From Mucilaginibacter_A sp964244955 (GTDB taxonomy: Bacteria; Bacteroidota; Bacteroidia; Sphingobacteriales; Sphingobacteriaceae), in contig CAXTKQ010000110.1 of assembly GCA_964244955.1 (NCBI GenBank), positions 1 through 13,250 of the forward strand: DNA of 13,250 bases. The letters run 5' to 3'. The translations under genes were made by a program, and so were the position numbers. The notes under the pieces are model-generated. The model worked only from the letters and a program-made list of their open reading frames with translations. It ran no database searches and was not told the DNA's origin. Of the stretch, positions 1 through 6,518 are shown piece by piece. Numbering within the stretch: position 1 is the first letter of the stretch; each line of letters starts with the position of its first letter.

Positions 1-348
1 GTCCACCACAAAATTACTGACGCCGCGCCAAGGCAAAGTGCCGATATATTCCTTGTAATGCAACTGCACCAATTTGCCGCCGGACGTTTCTAACTGGTTT
101 GCAATCCGCTGATCTGTAATCGAAAACATAAACTCGTTGGAAGAAATAGAACCTTGGCCAGCACCGGAACGGATGCCAGTTTGGATCAGCCGGCCTTCAT
201 TGGTTTTAAAAATATAGCCTTTTTTAACAATGTAATTTAATTCGCCTGCCTTCACGCCTTCGCCAAAAACAAAGAAATAGCGATAGTAAATAAAACCTGC
301 TATCAATAGGATCAAAACAATAGAAATAATTGTTACCGGTCGTTTCAT
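1..348 (-). CDS. Membrane-anchored Bacteroidota protein of unknown function (3' end outside window)
   Basis: The first 116 codons are present, with ATG at 348 and no stop before base 1, so the C-terminus lies outside the window. Residues about 5-25 form one hydrophobic segment (VTIISIVLILLIAGFIYYR) that reads as an N-terminal membrane anchor or uncleaved signal. The following part (GEGVKAGELNYIVKKGYIFKT, then LHYKEYIGTLPWRG) is soluble, so the protein is probably held at the inner membrane facing the periplasm. From memory, similar short proteins are common in Bacteroidota and sometimes carry a misleading '6-phosphogluconate dehydrogenase' label; nothing here looks like that enzyme. It lies 52 bases downstream of the amylase in the same direction and may be co-transcribed, although a copy of the dispersed 12-mer sits in the gap. 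No function is assigned. Confidence 0.75.
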   Translation of the reverse strand, partial: MKRPVTIISIVLILLIAGFIYYRYFFVFGEGVKAGELNYIVKKGYIFKTNEGRLIQTGIRSGAGQGSISSNEFMFSITDQRIANQLETSGGKLVQLHYKEYIGTLPWRGVSNFVVD

Positions 349-369
349 AATTCACTGATTTTTTACTGT

Positions 370-381
370 TAAAAGAAGCAT
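370..381 (+). repeat. Dispersed 12-mer TAAAAGAAGCAT, exact copy
   Basis: Exact copy in the 52-base gap between the amylase stop and the start of the partial membrane protein, preceded by TTTTACTGT. Relative to the flanking minus-strand genes it is inverted. Confidence 0.85.
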
Positions 382-400
382 TAATGTTTGAATATTTATC

Positions 401-2143
401 TTAAAAACTTAAAATCACACCGCAAGTCCCTTCAATATTAACCGGTAAACCTTCCTGCAAGTTTGTTGCCGTGATTTGGTTTTGGCTGAGAAGATCTGTA
501 AAAATATAATTTCCCGGCGTGGCCATGTTAAATTGGTTTAGCAAATCGTCGGTAAACTTTACTTGCAATTTCACTTCTTCGCGGTTAAAGTTAACAATAA
601 TCAGCAGCCGTTCCTGGTTTAAATAGCGCAAATACGGATAAACTTTGTTATTAAAACCGCGTTCCCATTCGTTTAAATAAAGCAAATCGTAAAATGCTCC
701 GTTTCTGATCGCCTCATGTTCTGCGGTGATTTTCAACAAATTACTGTAAAAAGTACGCAGGGCTTTTTGCCCGTTGGAGAGTTTTGCGCCGTCCATTTTC
801 CCGCCGTTCAGCCATTTCAAATGTTCGGGCATACTGCAATAATCAAAAATAGAAGTGCGGCCATCGCTGGAAGAAAAACCAGTTGTGCCTTCGGCTAGTT
901 CGCCAACTTCCTGTCCGTTGTAAACCATCACTGGCCCTTGCGATAGGGTTGCCGAAACGATCATTGCCGGTAAAGCCAGCCAAGGGTTTCCGGCAAAATG
1001 GTCAGAAGCAATCCTGATTTCGTCGTGGTTTTCCAAAAAACGCAGCATATGTTCGGTAAAACCGTTGTGCTGATGCTGCCATTGGTCGCGTATTTCGTAC
1101 ACGTTGGCTTCGTACTCGTTCCGCATCAATTTTTTCAGCGTATCGTACAAACCAACTTTATCATACAAATAATCAAATTTCCCATCAAAAATGTACCGGC
1201 CGTAATCCTGCGGGTTGTAAGCTTCGGCAATAAAAATAAGGTTTGGATATGCTTCTTTTACCTGTGTAATTGCCCAGTTCCAAAATGCTACCGGCACCAT
1301 TTCCACCATATCACAACGGAAACCATCCACGCCTTTTGCTGCCCAAAAAAGCAAAATGTCGCGCAGTTTAAACCACAAAGGCGGGATTGGGTCGAAATAA
1401 GTTTGCCTTCCGTTTACATAATCTACGCCGTAATTTAGTTTGATGGTTTCGTACCAATCGTTGATGGATGGCGCTTCGTAAAACACATCGTTGCCTGTTG
1501 CCTTTGCCGGAAACTCGTTGAACATACCATCCTTCAGCACGTTTTTAAATTCTGTCCCGCCAGGGTTTACGTCTCCCGGAACCCAAAACTTTTTGCCCGG
1601 CAAATAATAAAAATCGTTTTGCGCACTAAAAGCTTTTGTGTTATCGTCCTGTTCGCCAATATCAATTACGCCCTCCGGTTTTGCATCCGATTGATAGGTG
1701 CGCTCAACATGGTTCGGGATAAAATCAATAATGGCCTTCAACCCGTTTTGATGCGTCCGTTCCAGCAGCGCCTCAAATTCCTGCATCCGGTTTTTTACGT
1801 CAACGGCCAAGTCGGGGTCAACATCGTAATAATCTTTGATGGCGTACGGCGACCCCGCACGCCCTTTTACCACATCCGGGTCGTCTAATTTTATACCATA
1901 ATAAGAATAATCGGTCATCGTAGCATGTTCAATTACTCCGGTAAACCAAACATGCGAAAATCTCATTTTCCGGATTTCTTGAAGCGCAAGGTCATTAATA
2001 TCATTGAATTTGCCGCAGCCGTTTTCCTCAATCGAACCATAGTATTTATTGGTTGGGTTTTGATTGCCAAAAAGGCGGACCAACAACTGATAGATCAGCA
2101 ATTTATGGCCGTTTTGCTGCGGGTTTTGGATTGATGCGTCCAT
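401..2143 (-). CDS. GH13 alpha-amylase family protein, cytoplasmic
   Basis: This 580-residue glycoside hydrolase family 13 enzyme should cleave alpha-1,4 bonds in maltodextrins. All four GH13 motifs are visible: region I DFIPNH (140-145), region II GFRCD with nucleophile Asp278, region III FIAEAY with acid/base Glu307, and region IV ENHD with Asp374. A beta-rich C-terminal domain follows from about residue 500. There is no signal peptide or lipobox, so it should act in the cytoplasm beside the GH65 phosphorylase, unlike the surface amylases of Sus systems. The start is set at ATG 2143 (MDASIQNP). The frame is open to a TTG at 2215, but that extension would translate a perfect 13-bp hairpin and overlap the upstream stop. 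Exact specificity (alpha-amylase, neopullulanase-like or other) cannot be read from the sequence. It is the third gene of the maltose operon. Confidence 0.9.
   Translation of the reverse strand: MDASIQNPQQNGHKLLIYQLLVRLFGNQNPTNKYYGSIEENGCGKFNDINDLALQEIRKMRFSHVWFTGVIEHATMTDYSYYGIKLDDPDVVKGRAGSPYAIKDYYDVDPDLAVDVKNRMQEFEALLERTHQNGLKAIIDFIPNHVERTYQSDAKPEGVIDIGEQDDNTKAFSAQNDFYYLPGKKFWVPGDVNPGGTEFKNVLKDGMFNEFPAKATGNDVFYEAPSINDWYETIKLNYGVDYVNGRQTYFDPIPPLWFKLRDILLFWAAKGVDGFRCDMVEMVPVAFWNWAITQVKEAYPNLIFIAEAYNPQDYGRYIFDGKFDYLYDKVGLYDTLKKLMRNEYEANVYEIRDQWQHQHNGFTEHMLRFLENHDEIRIASDHFAGNPWLALPAMIVSATLSQGPVMVYNGQEVGELAEGTTGFSSSDGRTSIFDYCSMPEHLKWLNGGKMDGAKLSNGQKALRTFYSNLLKITAEHEAIRNGAFYDLLYLNEWERGFNNKVYPYLRYLNQERLLIIVNFNREEVKLQVKFTDDLLNQFNMATPGNYIFTDLLSQNQITATNLQEGLPVNIEGTCGVILSF
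1249..1260 (-). repeat. Dispersed 12-mer, exact copy inside amylase CDS
   Basis: Exact minus-strand TAAAAGAAGCAT with the longer context GGTAAAAGAAGCAT. It is read in the coding frame as Val-Lys-Glu-Ala (residues 295-298 of the amylase), so it does not disturb the protein. Alone it could be a chance use of common codons. Confidence 0.7.
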
Positions 2144-2159
2144 GTTATAAGTAGTAAAC

Positions 2160-2191
2160 CATACTGTTTTTAGGGCGATAAAAACAGTATG
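2160..2191 (-). promoter_or_regulatory. Perfect 13-bp hairpin between GH65 and GH13 genes
   Basis: CATACTGTTTTTA (2160-2172) and its exact reverse complement TAAAAACAGTATG (2179-2191) are separated by six bases, GGGCGA. The hairpin fills most of the 55-base gap between the phosphorylase stop (2199) and the amylase ATG (2143). There is no clear U-tract after the stem, so it is a weak terminator candidate; an intercistronic attenuator, mRNA-processing or stabilising stem, or protein-binding palindrome are alternatives. The arm ATACTGTTTTTA recurs at 7888-7900. Confidence 0.7.
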
Positions 2192-2198
2192 CGGTGAA

Positions 2199-4511
2199 TC
2201 AGGATTTTTTGACAATAACCTGCTGCATCGCCGAAATGTTCTGTTCCTGATCGTAAACTTGAACTTTTACTTCCCGGTTAGATTTATTGCTGATTATTAC
2301 ACGATCTGCATAAACTTGAATATTTAATAAAACCTGTCTGAAGTTGATCTGGAACGAAAAGCTTGTCCACTTTTCGGGCAAAAACGGATTGAAGTGCACG
2401 GTTCCGTTTTTTACTCGCATCCCGCCAAATCCTTCTACCACGGCCATCCAGGTTCCGGCCATCGAAGTAATATGGCAGCCATCGCAGGTATCGTTGTTGT
2501 AATTGTCCAGGTCCAAGCGGGAAGTGCGGAGATAAAACTCGTAAGCCCGTTGCTGGTCGCCTAATTTTGCCGCTAAAATCGCATGGACACAAGGCGAAAG
2601 CGAAGATTCATGCACCGTTCGCGCTTCGTAAAAATTAAAGTTGCGGCGGATGGTTTCCAAATCATACCGATCCTGAAAGAAATAAATGCCTTGCAAAACA
2701 TCGGCTTGTTTGATAAAGCAGGAGCGGAGGATGCGGTCCCAGCTCCATTTTTGGTTGAGCGGGCGTTCGCTTTCGGGCAAATCTTTTACCAAAATTTGTT
2801 CTTTGTCCAAGTAATTATCCTGCTGCATAAAAACCTGGTTCACTTCATCAAAAGGGAAATAAAGCTGACCGGCAATTTTATCAAACAGCGATGCTTCTTT
2901 TACCGCATCAAAATTGGTCTTGGTAAAAATTTCTGCAAGCCTTTCCGGGTTTTGTTTTCGAACGATTTCTACCGCTTCCGAAACATATTTTAAACACCAG
3001 GCCGCAATGGTATTGGTGTACCAGTTGTTGTTGATGTTGTTTTCGTACTCGTTCGGGCCGGTAACGCCAAGCATCACATATTGCTGTCTAACCTCCGACC
3101 AATTTACGCGTTGCGCCCAAAACCTTGCGATCCCGATCAAAACTTCTAAACCATTTGAAGCGAGATAAGCCTCGTCGCCGGTATAATTTATGTAGTTAAA
3201 AATAGCATAAGCAATTGCGCCGTTGCGGTGGATTTCCTCAAACGTAATTTCCCATTCGTTGTGGCATTCCTCGCCGTTCATGGTAACCATAGGGTAAAGC
3301 GCGGCGCCATTTTTAAAACCTAATTTCTCGGCGTTTTCTATCGCTTTTTGCAACTGGTCGTGGCGGTAAACCAACAAGTTGCGGGCCACTTCCTGCCCGG
3401 CGGTTGCCAGGTAAAAAGGGATGCAATAAGCTTCTGTGTCCCAATACGTTGAGCCGCCATACTTCTCGCCGGTAAAACCTTTTGGGCCGATGTTTAAACG
3501 GGCATCTTTGCCGGTATAAGTTTGTTCCAGTTGAAAAATATTAAAGCGGATGGCTTGTTGTGCGGCCACGTCGCCTTCAATTTTAATATCGTTCATTTCC
3601 CACTTTTCGGCCCAGGCTTCGGCTTGTTCCTGCAGCATCTGGCCGAAACCTTTTTCGCTGATCCGTTTTAAAGTTTCAGCAGTGCGTGCTTGTAGTTCTC
3701 CTTCGGGATGATTGAACGACGATAAGTTGGCCGCGTATTTATAAAGCGTTATCGTTTGTGCTTCTTTTACCGGTGTTTTTATTTCGAGGCCGGTAAATTT
3801 TTCACGTTCTATATGTGTTGGTTGGAGTTGAACAGGCCGATCATTCAACGAAACCGTAAACTGCATTCCGGTACAAACTACAAAGCCTGTTTTTTTGGTG
3901 CGCATTTCTACAAAGCTGCCGTTTTCGTAAAAACCTTTTGCGGTCTCGTCCCAAAATTTTTCTTCGTAGTTGGAATCCTGGTTGCTTACATCGCCGTTGA
4001 TAAAAGGCGTTAAAGTAATTTCTCCGGAAAAATTAACAGGCGTTAAACTGTATCGAACCGCGCCGCATTCATCATCAACCATACTGCAAAAACGGGTTGC
4101 CTGCACTTTTACCATTTTGCCCGATGCCGTTTTTGCTTCAAAAGTCCGTTCCAGATAACCTTGCTGCATGTTCAGTTCCCGCCGGAAATGGGATACTTCA
4201 TATTTGGCTAAATCCAAAACTTCGCCATCAATTTTGATTTCGATTCCGGCCCATTCTGCAGCGTTTAAAACTTTCGCAAAGTATTCGGGGTAGCCGTTTT
4301 TCCACCAGCCAACGCGGGTTTTATCAGGATAATAAACACCGGCAACATAGTTTCCCGGCAAAGTTTTGCCGGTATAAGTTTCTTCAAAGTTGGCGCGCTG
4401 GCCCATCCGGCCGTTACCCAAACTGAAAATGCTTTCAGAAATTTCGTGGGTTTCGGCATCAAAGTTTTGTTCGATTATTTTCCACTCGTGTAACTGTAAA
4501 TATTGCTTCAT
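2199..4511 (-). CDS. GH65 disaccharide phosphorylase, probably maltose phosphorylase
   Basis: This is a 770-residue glycoside hydrolase family 65 enzyme of usual length. It has an N-terminal beta-sandwich domain (about 1-280), an (alpha/alpha)6 catalytic barrel and a short C-terminal beta domain (from about 695). The family motif around WDTE lies at 357-360. The general acid is Glu488 in GPNEYE, followed by the conserved NNNWYTN stretch. KQADV (601-605), HESS (634-637) and HITSMAGTW (680-688) line the expected phosphate and sugar site. Adjacency to pgmB, separated by 7 bases, strongly suggests phosphorolysis of maltose to glucose and beta-glucose 1-phosphate. Trehalose or kojibiose phosphorylase are family alternatives that sequence reading alone cannot exclude. 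No signal peptide is present, so it is cytoplasmic. The ATG overlaps a copy of the dispersed 12-mer (AAAAGAAGCATG). Confidence 0.92.
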   Translation of the reverse strand: MKQYLQLHEWKIIEQNFDAETHEISESIFSLGNGRMGQRANFEETYTGKTLPGNYVAGVYYPDKTRVGWWKNGYPEYFAKVLNAAEWAGIEIKIDGEVLDLAKYEVSHFRRELNMQQGYLERTFEAKTASGKMVKVQATRFCSMVDDECGAVRYSLTPVNFSGEITLTPFINGDVSNQDSNYEEKFWDETAKGFYENGSFVEMRTKKTGFVVCTGMQFTVSLNDRPVQLQPTHIEREKFTGLEIKTPVKEAQTITLYKYAANLSSFNHPEGELQARTAETLKRISEKGFGQMLQEQAEAWAEKWEMNDIKIEGDVAAQQAIRFNIFQLEQTYTGKDARLNIGPKGFTGEKYGGSTYWDTEAYCIPFYLATAGQEVARNLLVYRHDQLQKAIENAEKLGFKNGAALYPMVTMNGEECHNEWEITFEEIHRNGAIAYAIFNYINYTGDEAYLASNGLEVLIGIARFWAQRVNWSEVRQQYVMLGVTGPNEYENNINNNWYTNTIAAWCLKYVSEAVEIVRKQNPERLAEIFTKTNFDAVKEASLFDKIAGQLYFPFDEVNQVFMQQDNYLDKEQILVKDLPESERPLNQKWSWDRILRSCFIKQADVLQGIYFFQDRYDLETIRRNFNFYEARTVHESSLSPCVHAILAAKLGDQQRAYEFYLRTSRLDLDNYNNDTCDGCHITSMAGTWMAVVEGFGGMRVKNGTVHFNPFLPEKWTSFSFQINFRQVLLNIQVYADRVIISNKSNREVKVQVYDQEQNISAMQQVIVKKS
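2891..2902 (-). repeat. Dispersed 12-mer, exact copy inside GH65 CDS
   Basis: Exact minus-strand copy whose identity to the intergenic copy at 10623-10640 extends to 18 bases, ATGCGGTAAAAGAAGCAT. It is read in frame as Val-Lys-Glu-Ala (residues 537-540). The 18-base match to an unrelated intergenic site makes chance codon use less likely. Confidence 0.8.
3758..3769 (-). repeat. Dispersed 12-mer, one-mismatch copy inside GH65 CDS
   Basis: Minus-strand TAAAAGAAGCAC with preceding CCGG, matching the copy at 7826 over CCGGTAAAAGAAGCA. It is read in frame as Val-Lys-Glu-Ala (residues 248-251). Confidence 0.55.
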
Positions 4512-4521
4512 GCTTCTTTTA
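4510..4521 (-). repeat. Dispersed 12-mer, exact copy spanning the pgmB/GH65 junction
   Basis: The minus-strand copy begins with the pgmB stop codon TAA (4521-4519) and its final AT supplies the first two bases of the GH65 ATG (4511-4509). AAAGAAG directly before the start could also contribute to ribosome binding, although spacing is shorter than usual. Confidence 0.8.
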
Positions 4522-5166
4522 TACGGCTTTTAATTTTTCGAGGTTCATTTCGCTTAAACCGGGAACAACCAGGTTTGCTTTGCTTAAAATTTCGGGCGAA
4601 CCGATACCGACAACTTTCATTCCGCCGGCCAAAGCTGCTTCTACGCCGGCAATGGCATCTTCAAAAACCACACAAAATTTCGGGTCAACTTGCACGGCTT
4701 CGGCACCTTTTAAAAAAACTTCGGGGTCTGGTTTTGCTTTGGAAACGTGGTTGCCATCAATAATGGCGTCAAAAAAAGAAGTCAATCCGGTTTTATCCAA
4801 AATAATCCCGGCGTTTTTACTAGCCGAGCCCAATGCTGTTTTTATGCCTGCATTTTTTACCAGTTGCAAAAATTCTTTGGCGCCCGGCAAAACTTCGTCA
4901 GGTTTCATTTTGCTAATCATTTCGGTGTACCATTCGTTTTTGCGGCTGGCCAGTTCGTGTTGTTCCGCTTCGGTTTTGATTACTTTTCCGATTTCCAGAA
5001 TGATTTCTAAAGACCGGACACGGCTTACGCCTTTCAGCCTTTCGTTGTCGTGCAAGGTAAAGTTAATGCCCAGTTCATCGGCCAAACGTTTCCAGGATTT
5101 AAAATGATAAATGGCTGTATCTACAATTACGCCGTCGAGGTCAAAAATACAAGCTTTTACGTCCAT
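4519..5166 (-). CDS. pgmB: Beta-phosphoglucomutase (HAD superfamily)
   Basis: The 215-residue protein is a HAD-family beta-phosphoglucomutase interconverting beta-D-glucose 1-phosphate and glucose 6-phosphate through a phospho-aspartate. Motif I is FDLDGVIVD with nucleophile Asp9 and acid/base Asp11. Motif II is LGSAS (112-116), with the phosphate-binding Ser114. Motif III is KAKPDP with Lys145, and motif IV is FEDA with Glu169 and Asp170. The cap domain (about 16-88) contains GVSRVRS (46-52), matching the substrate-arginine region of the family. These positions agree closely with the numbering of the well-studied Lactococcus lactis enzyme. It is the first gene of the maltose operon and feeds the GH65 product into glycolysis. 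The ATG at 5166 overlaps a near-copy of the dispersed 12-mer. Confidence 0.95.
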   Translation of the reverse strand: MDVKACIFDLDGVIVDTAIYHFKSWKRLADELGINFTLHDNERLKGVSRVRSLEIILEIGKVIKTEAEQHELASRKNEWYTEMISKMKPDEVLPGAKEFLQLVKNAGIKTALGSASKNAGIILDKTGLTSFFDAIIDGNHVSKAKPDPEVFLKGAEAVQVDPKFCVVFEDAIAGVEAALAGGMKVVGIGSPEILSKANLVVPGLSEMNLEKLKAV

Positions 5167-5176
5167 GCTTTTTTTA
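5165..5176 (-). repeat. Dispersed 12-mer, one-mismatch copy at the pgmB start
   Basis: Minus-strand TAAAAAAAGCAT (G to A at position 6), preceded by TTTTTATCCGG as in several other intergenic copies. Its last two bases are the first two bases of the pgmB ATG. The 108-base gap upstream (5167-5274) also holds three closely spaced T-runs and the short inverted repeat TGGA/TCCA; no clear Bacteroidota promoter consensus was found there. Confidence 0.6.
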
Positions 5177-5274
5177 CCGGATAAAAATGGATAAAAAAGT
5201 CCATAAAAAAACCGGATGCCGCGCTTATTTGCACAGTAACCGGAAATTTTATTTTAAAGTTGAAATATAGGGGC

Positions 5275-5595
5275 TTACAGGTTTTTGTTTACCTGATAGT
5301 GGTTCAATTTAGCTTCGATAGCGGCGTTTTGGTTGCCCGAATAGGTTCCGTAAGCACTTACCAACGTTCCTTTAATGTTATATTTTTCAGAAGAAATGCC
5401 ATACAAAATAGACATATCGGATGGATTGGTCATCCCTTCAAAACGGTGAAATTCATCAATTTCAAATTCATCCACTGTCATCTCGATGTTCTTTTCCCGG
5501 CATTGCATCCGGTCCTGGTCAACGTTAAAATCTTCCGTATAGCCACGTGAGATCAAATCGTTTAAGGCATCTAATAATGTTTCGTAATTTTTCAT
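5275..5595 (-). CDS. Small conserved hypothetical protein, 106 aa
   Basis: The ORF starts at ATG 5595 with an A-rich leader and encodes a small acidic soluble protein without signal peptide or membrane segment. Distinctive stretches are the N-terminal helix YETLLDALNDLISRGYTEDF (4-23) and the central DEFEIDEFHRFEGMTNPSD (42-60), which look like a compact alpha/beta fold. From memory, relatives with the same N-terminal and EIDE.RFEG pattern are widespread in Bacteroidota and often labelled 'phosphoribosylpyrophosphate synthetase'. At 106 residues it lacks everything needed for that enzyme, so that label should not be transferred. It lies 39 bases downstream of the next hypothetical gene on the same strand and may share its transcript. 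Function unknown. Confidence 0.75.
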   Translation of the reverse strand: MKNYETLLDALNDLISRGYTEDFNVDQDRMQCREKNIEMTVDEFEIDEFHRFEGMTNPSDMSILYGISSEKYNIKGTLVSAYGTYSGNQNAAIEAKLNHYQVNKNL

Positions 5596-5634
5596 GTTAT
5601 TGTCGGTTTAGGTACAAGGTTATGGCCAAAAGGT

Positions 5635-6267
5635 TTATAACAAAGCGTCGTTGTCTCGGATCTCGTTTCGGGCCGATTTAAAATTAAGGTCAATTTCTTT
5701 GTCAATGGCGTCTTTTAAATGGCTTTCTTTATCTTTGATGTAAGCTGCATTGGCGTCATGGTTTTTGGTAATCAAATCCAAAACACGGTCTTTTTCATGC
5801 TTGATTGCTTCTGCCGATTCTTTGACCGGGTACAAAGAATAAACGGTAAGCGCAAAGTAATTGCCATGGTCTGCCAGGTAAACTTCTTCTTTCGGATGGA
5901 TTGTTGTATATTTTAAAGATTCGATGTTTCCGGAATAAGGCACCGTATAAATGGCATAATAAAGGGTTACAAAATTGCTGGTAAGGCTGCTGGTGAGGTT
6001 TGGCCCCAAAATATCGGCAGCCACGCTTTTCTCAAAACTAAACTCCTGGTTCTGCACGCTGATGTCCGAAGTTTTGATCTTGAAATCATTAAAATCGTAT
6101 TTACTTGCAAAATCGTCGTAAACATCTTTTTTGATTTTTTTCAAGTCGCCTTCGTCCAAACTGTTCGAAAGCCTCAACGCTTTGACCATTTCGGGCAGCT
6201 TACGCAGGTTTTCATTGTATATTTCATCCAAACGGTGTTTAAATAATGCAAATTTTGGTACAGTCAT
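5635..6267 (-). CDS. Hypothetical protein, 210 aa
   Basis: I do not recognise this protein. The ATG at 6267 is preferred over the adjacent in-frame GTG at 6270. It is soluble, without signal peptide, lipobox, cysteine or membrane helix. The N-terminal third is helical and charged (KHRLDEIYNENLRKLPEMVKA at about 10-30, DEGDLKKIKKDVYDDFASKY). The middle (about 90-150) is beta-like, with aromatic stretches such as VTLYYAIYTVPYSG. The last 60 residues are again highly charged helix (HEKDRVLDLITKNHDA, then DKESHLKDAIDKEIDLNF) that could be coiled coil. It precedes the 106-residue gene by 39 bases and is divergent from ndh; neither neighbour explains its role. Confidence 0.65.
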   Translation of the reverse strand: MTVPKFALFKHRLDEIYNENLRKLPEMVKALRLSNSLDEGDLKKIKKDVYDDFASKYDFNDFKIKTSDISVQNQEFSFEKSVAADILGPNLTSSLTSNFVTLYYAIYTVPYSGNIESLKYTTIHPKEEVYLADHGNYFALTVYSLYPVKESAEAIKHEKDRVLDLITKNHDANAAYIKDKESHLKDAIDKEIDLNFKSARNEIRDNDALL

Positions 6268-6446
6268 CACTTTAAGGTTTAAACTTCGTGTATAAATTCT
6301 TTAACTTATTTTTTAACTTGTTAAACAATATTATGTTTTAGATTGGATTTTTTTATTTATGCTTGGCCTGTATATATTTACAAACATCCGGCGTTTATAT
6401 AAGTTTACATTTTTGTTACAACTGTTGCAGGCAAAAAAAATACCGA

Positions 6447-6458
6447 TAAAAGAAGCAT
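6447..6458 (+). repeat. Dispersed 12-mer, exact copy in ndh leader
   Basis: Exact plus-strand TAAAAGAAGCAT, preceded by TACCGA, 60 bases before the ndh ATG and 8 bases before the leader inverted repeat. Confidence 0.8.
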
Positions 6459-6465
6459 CCTGTTT

Positions 6466-6498
6466 GTTGCCGGAAAAAGAAACGCAATTTCCGGCAAC
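6466..6498 (+). promoter_or_regulatory. Perfect 11-bp inverted repeat in ndh leader
   Basis: GTTGCCGGAAA (6466-6476) and TTTCCGGCAAC (6488-6498) are exact reverse complements with an 11-base spacer, ending 20 bases before the ndh ATG. It could be an operator for a dimeric repressor or an mRNA stem near the ribosome-binding region. It does not match the Rex consensus (TTGTGAA-n4-TTCACAA). There is no U-tract, so a terminator is unlikely. Confidence 0.65.
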
Positions 6499-6518
6499 GG
6501 CAGCTAAAAAAACAAAAT

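Larger units (their letters stand above)
6268..6518. other. Divergent intergenic region before ndh
   Basis: This A+T-rich gap separates the minus-strand hypothetical gene from ndh. It carries TTAACTTGTTAA-like palindromic sequence near 6312-6325, a copy of the dispersed 12-mer at 6447 and a perfect inverted repeat at 6466-6498. Bacteroidota-like -7 candidates (TATATTTA near 6373, TAAGTTTA near 6400) each deviate from TAnnTTTG, so no promoter is called. Confidence 0.5.

Noticed and set aside
998..1438. Long antisense ORF opposite the amylase
   Set aside because: Shadow of a conserved GH13 gene; the protein has no recognisable features and no leader.
2144..2215. N-terminal extension of the amylase to a TTG at 2215
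   Set aside because: It would overlap the GH65 stop, translate the perfect hairpin, and add residues unlike a GH13 start; ATG 2143 is better.
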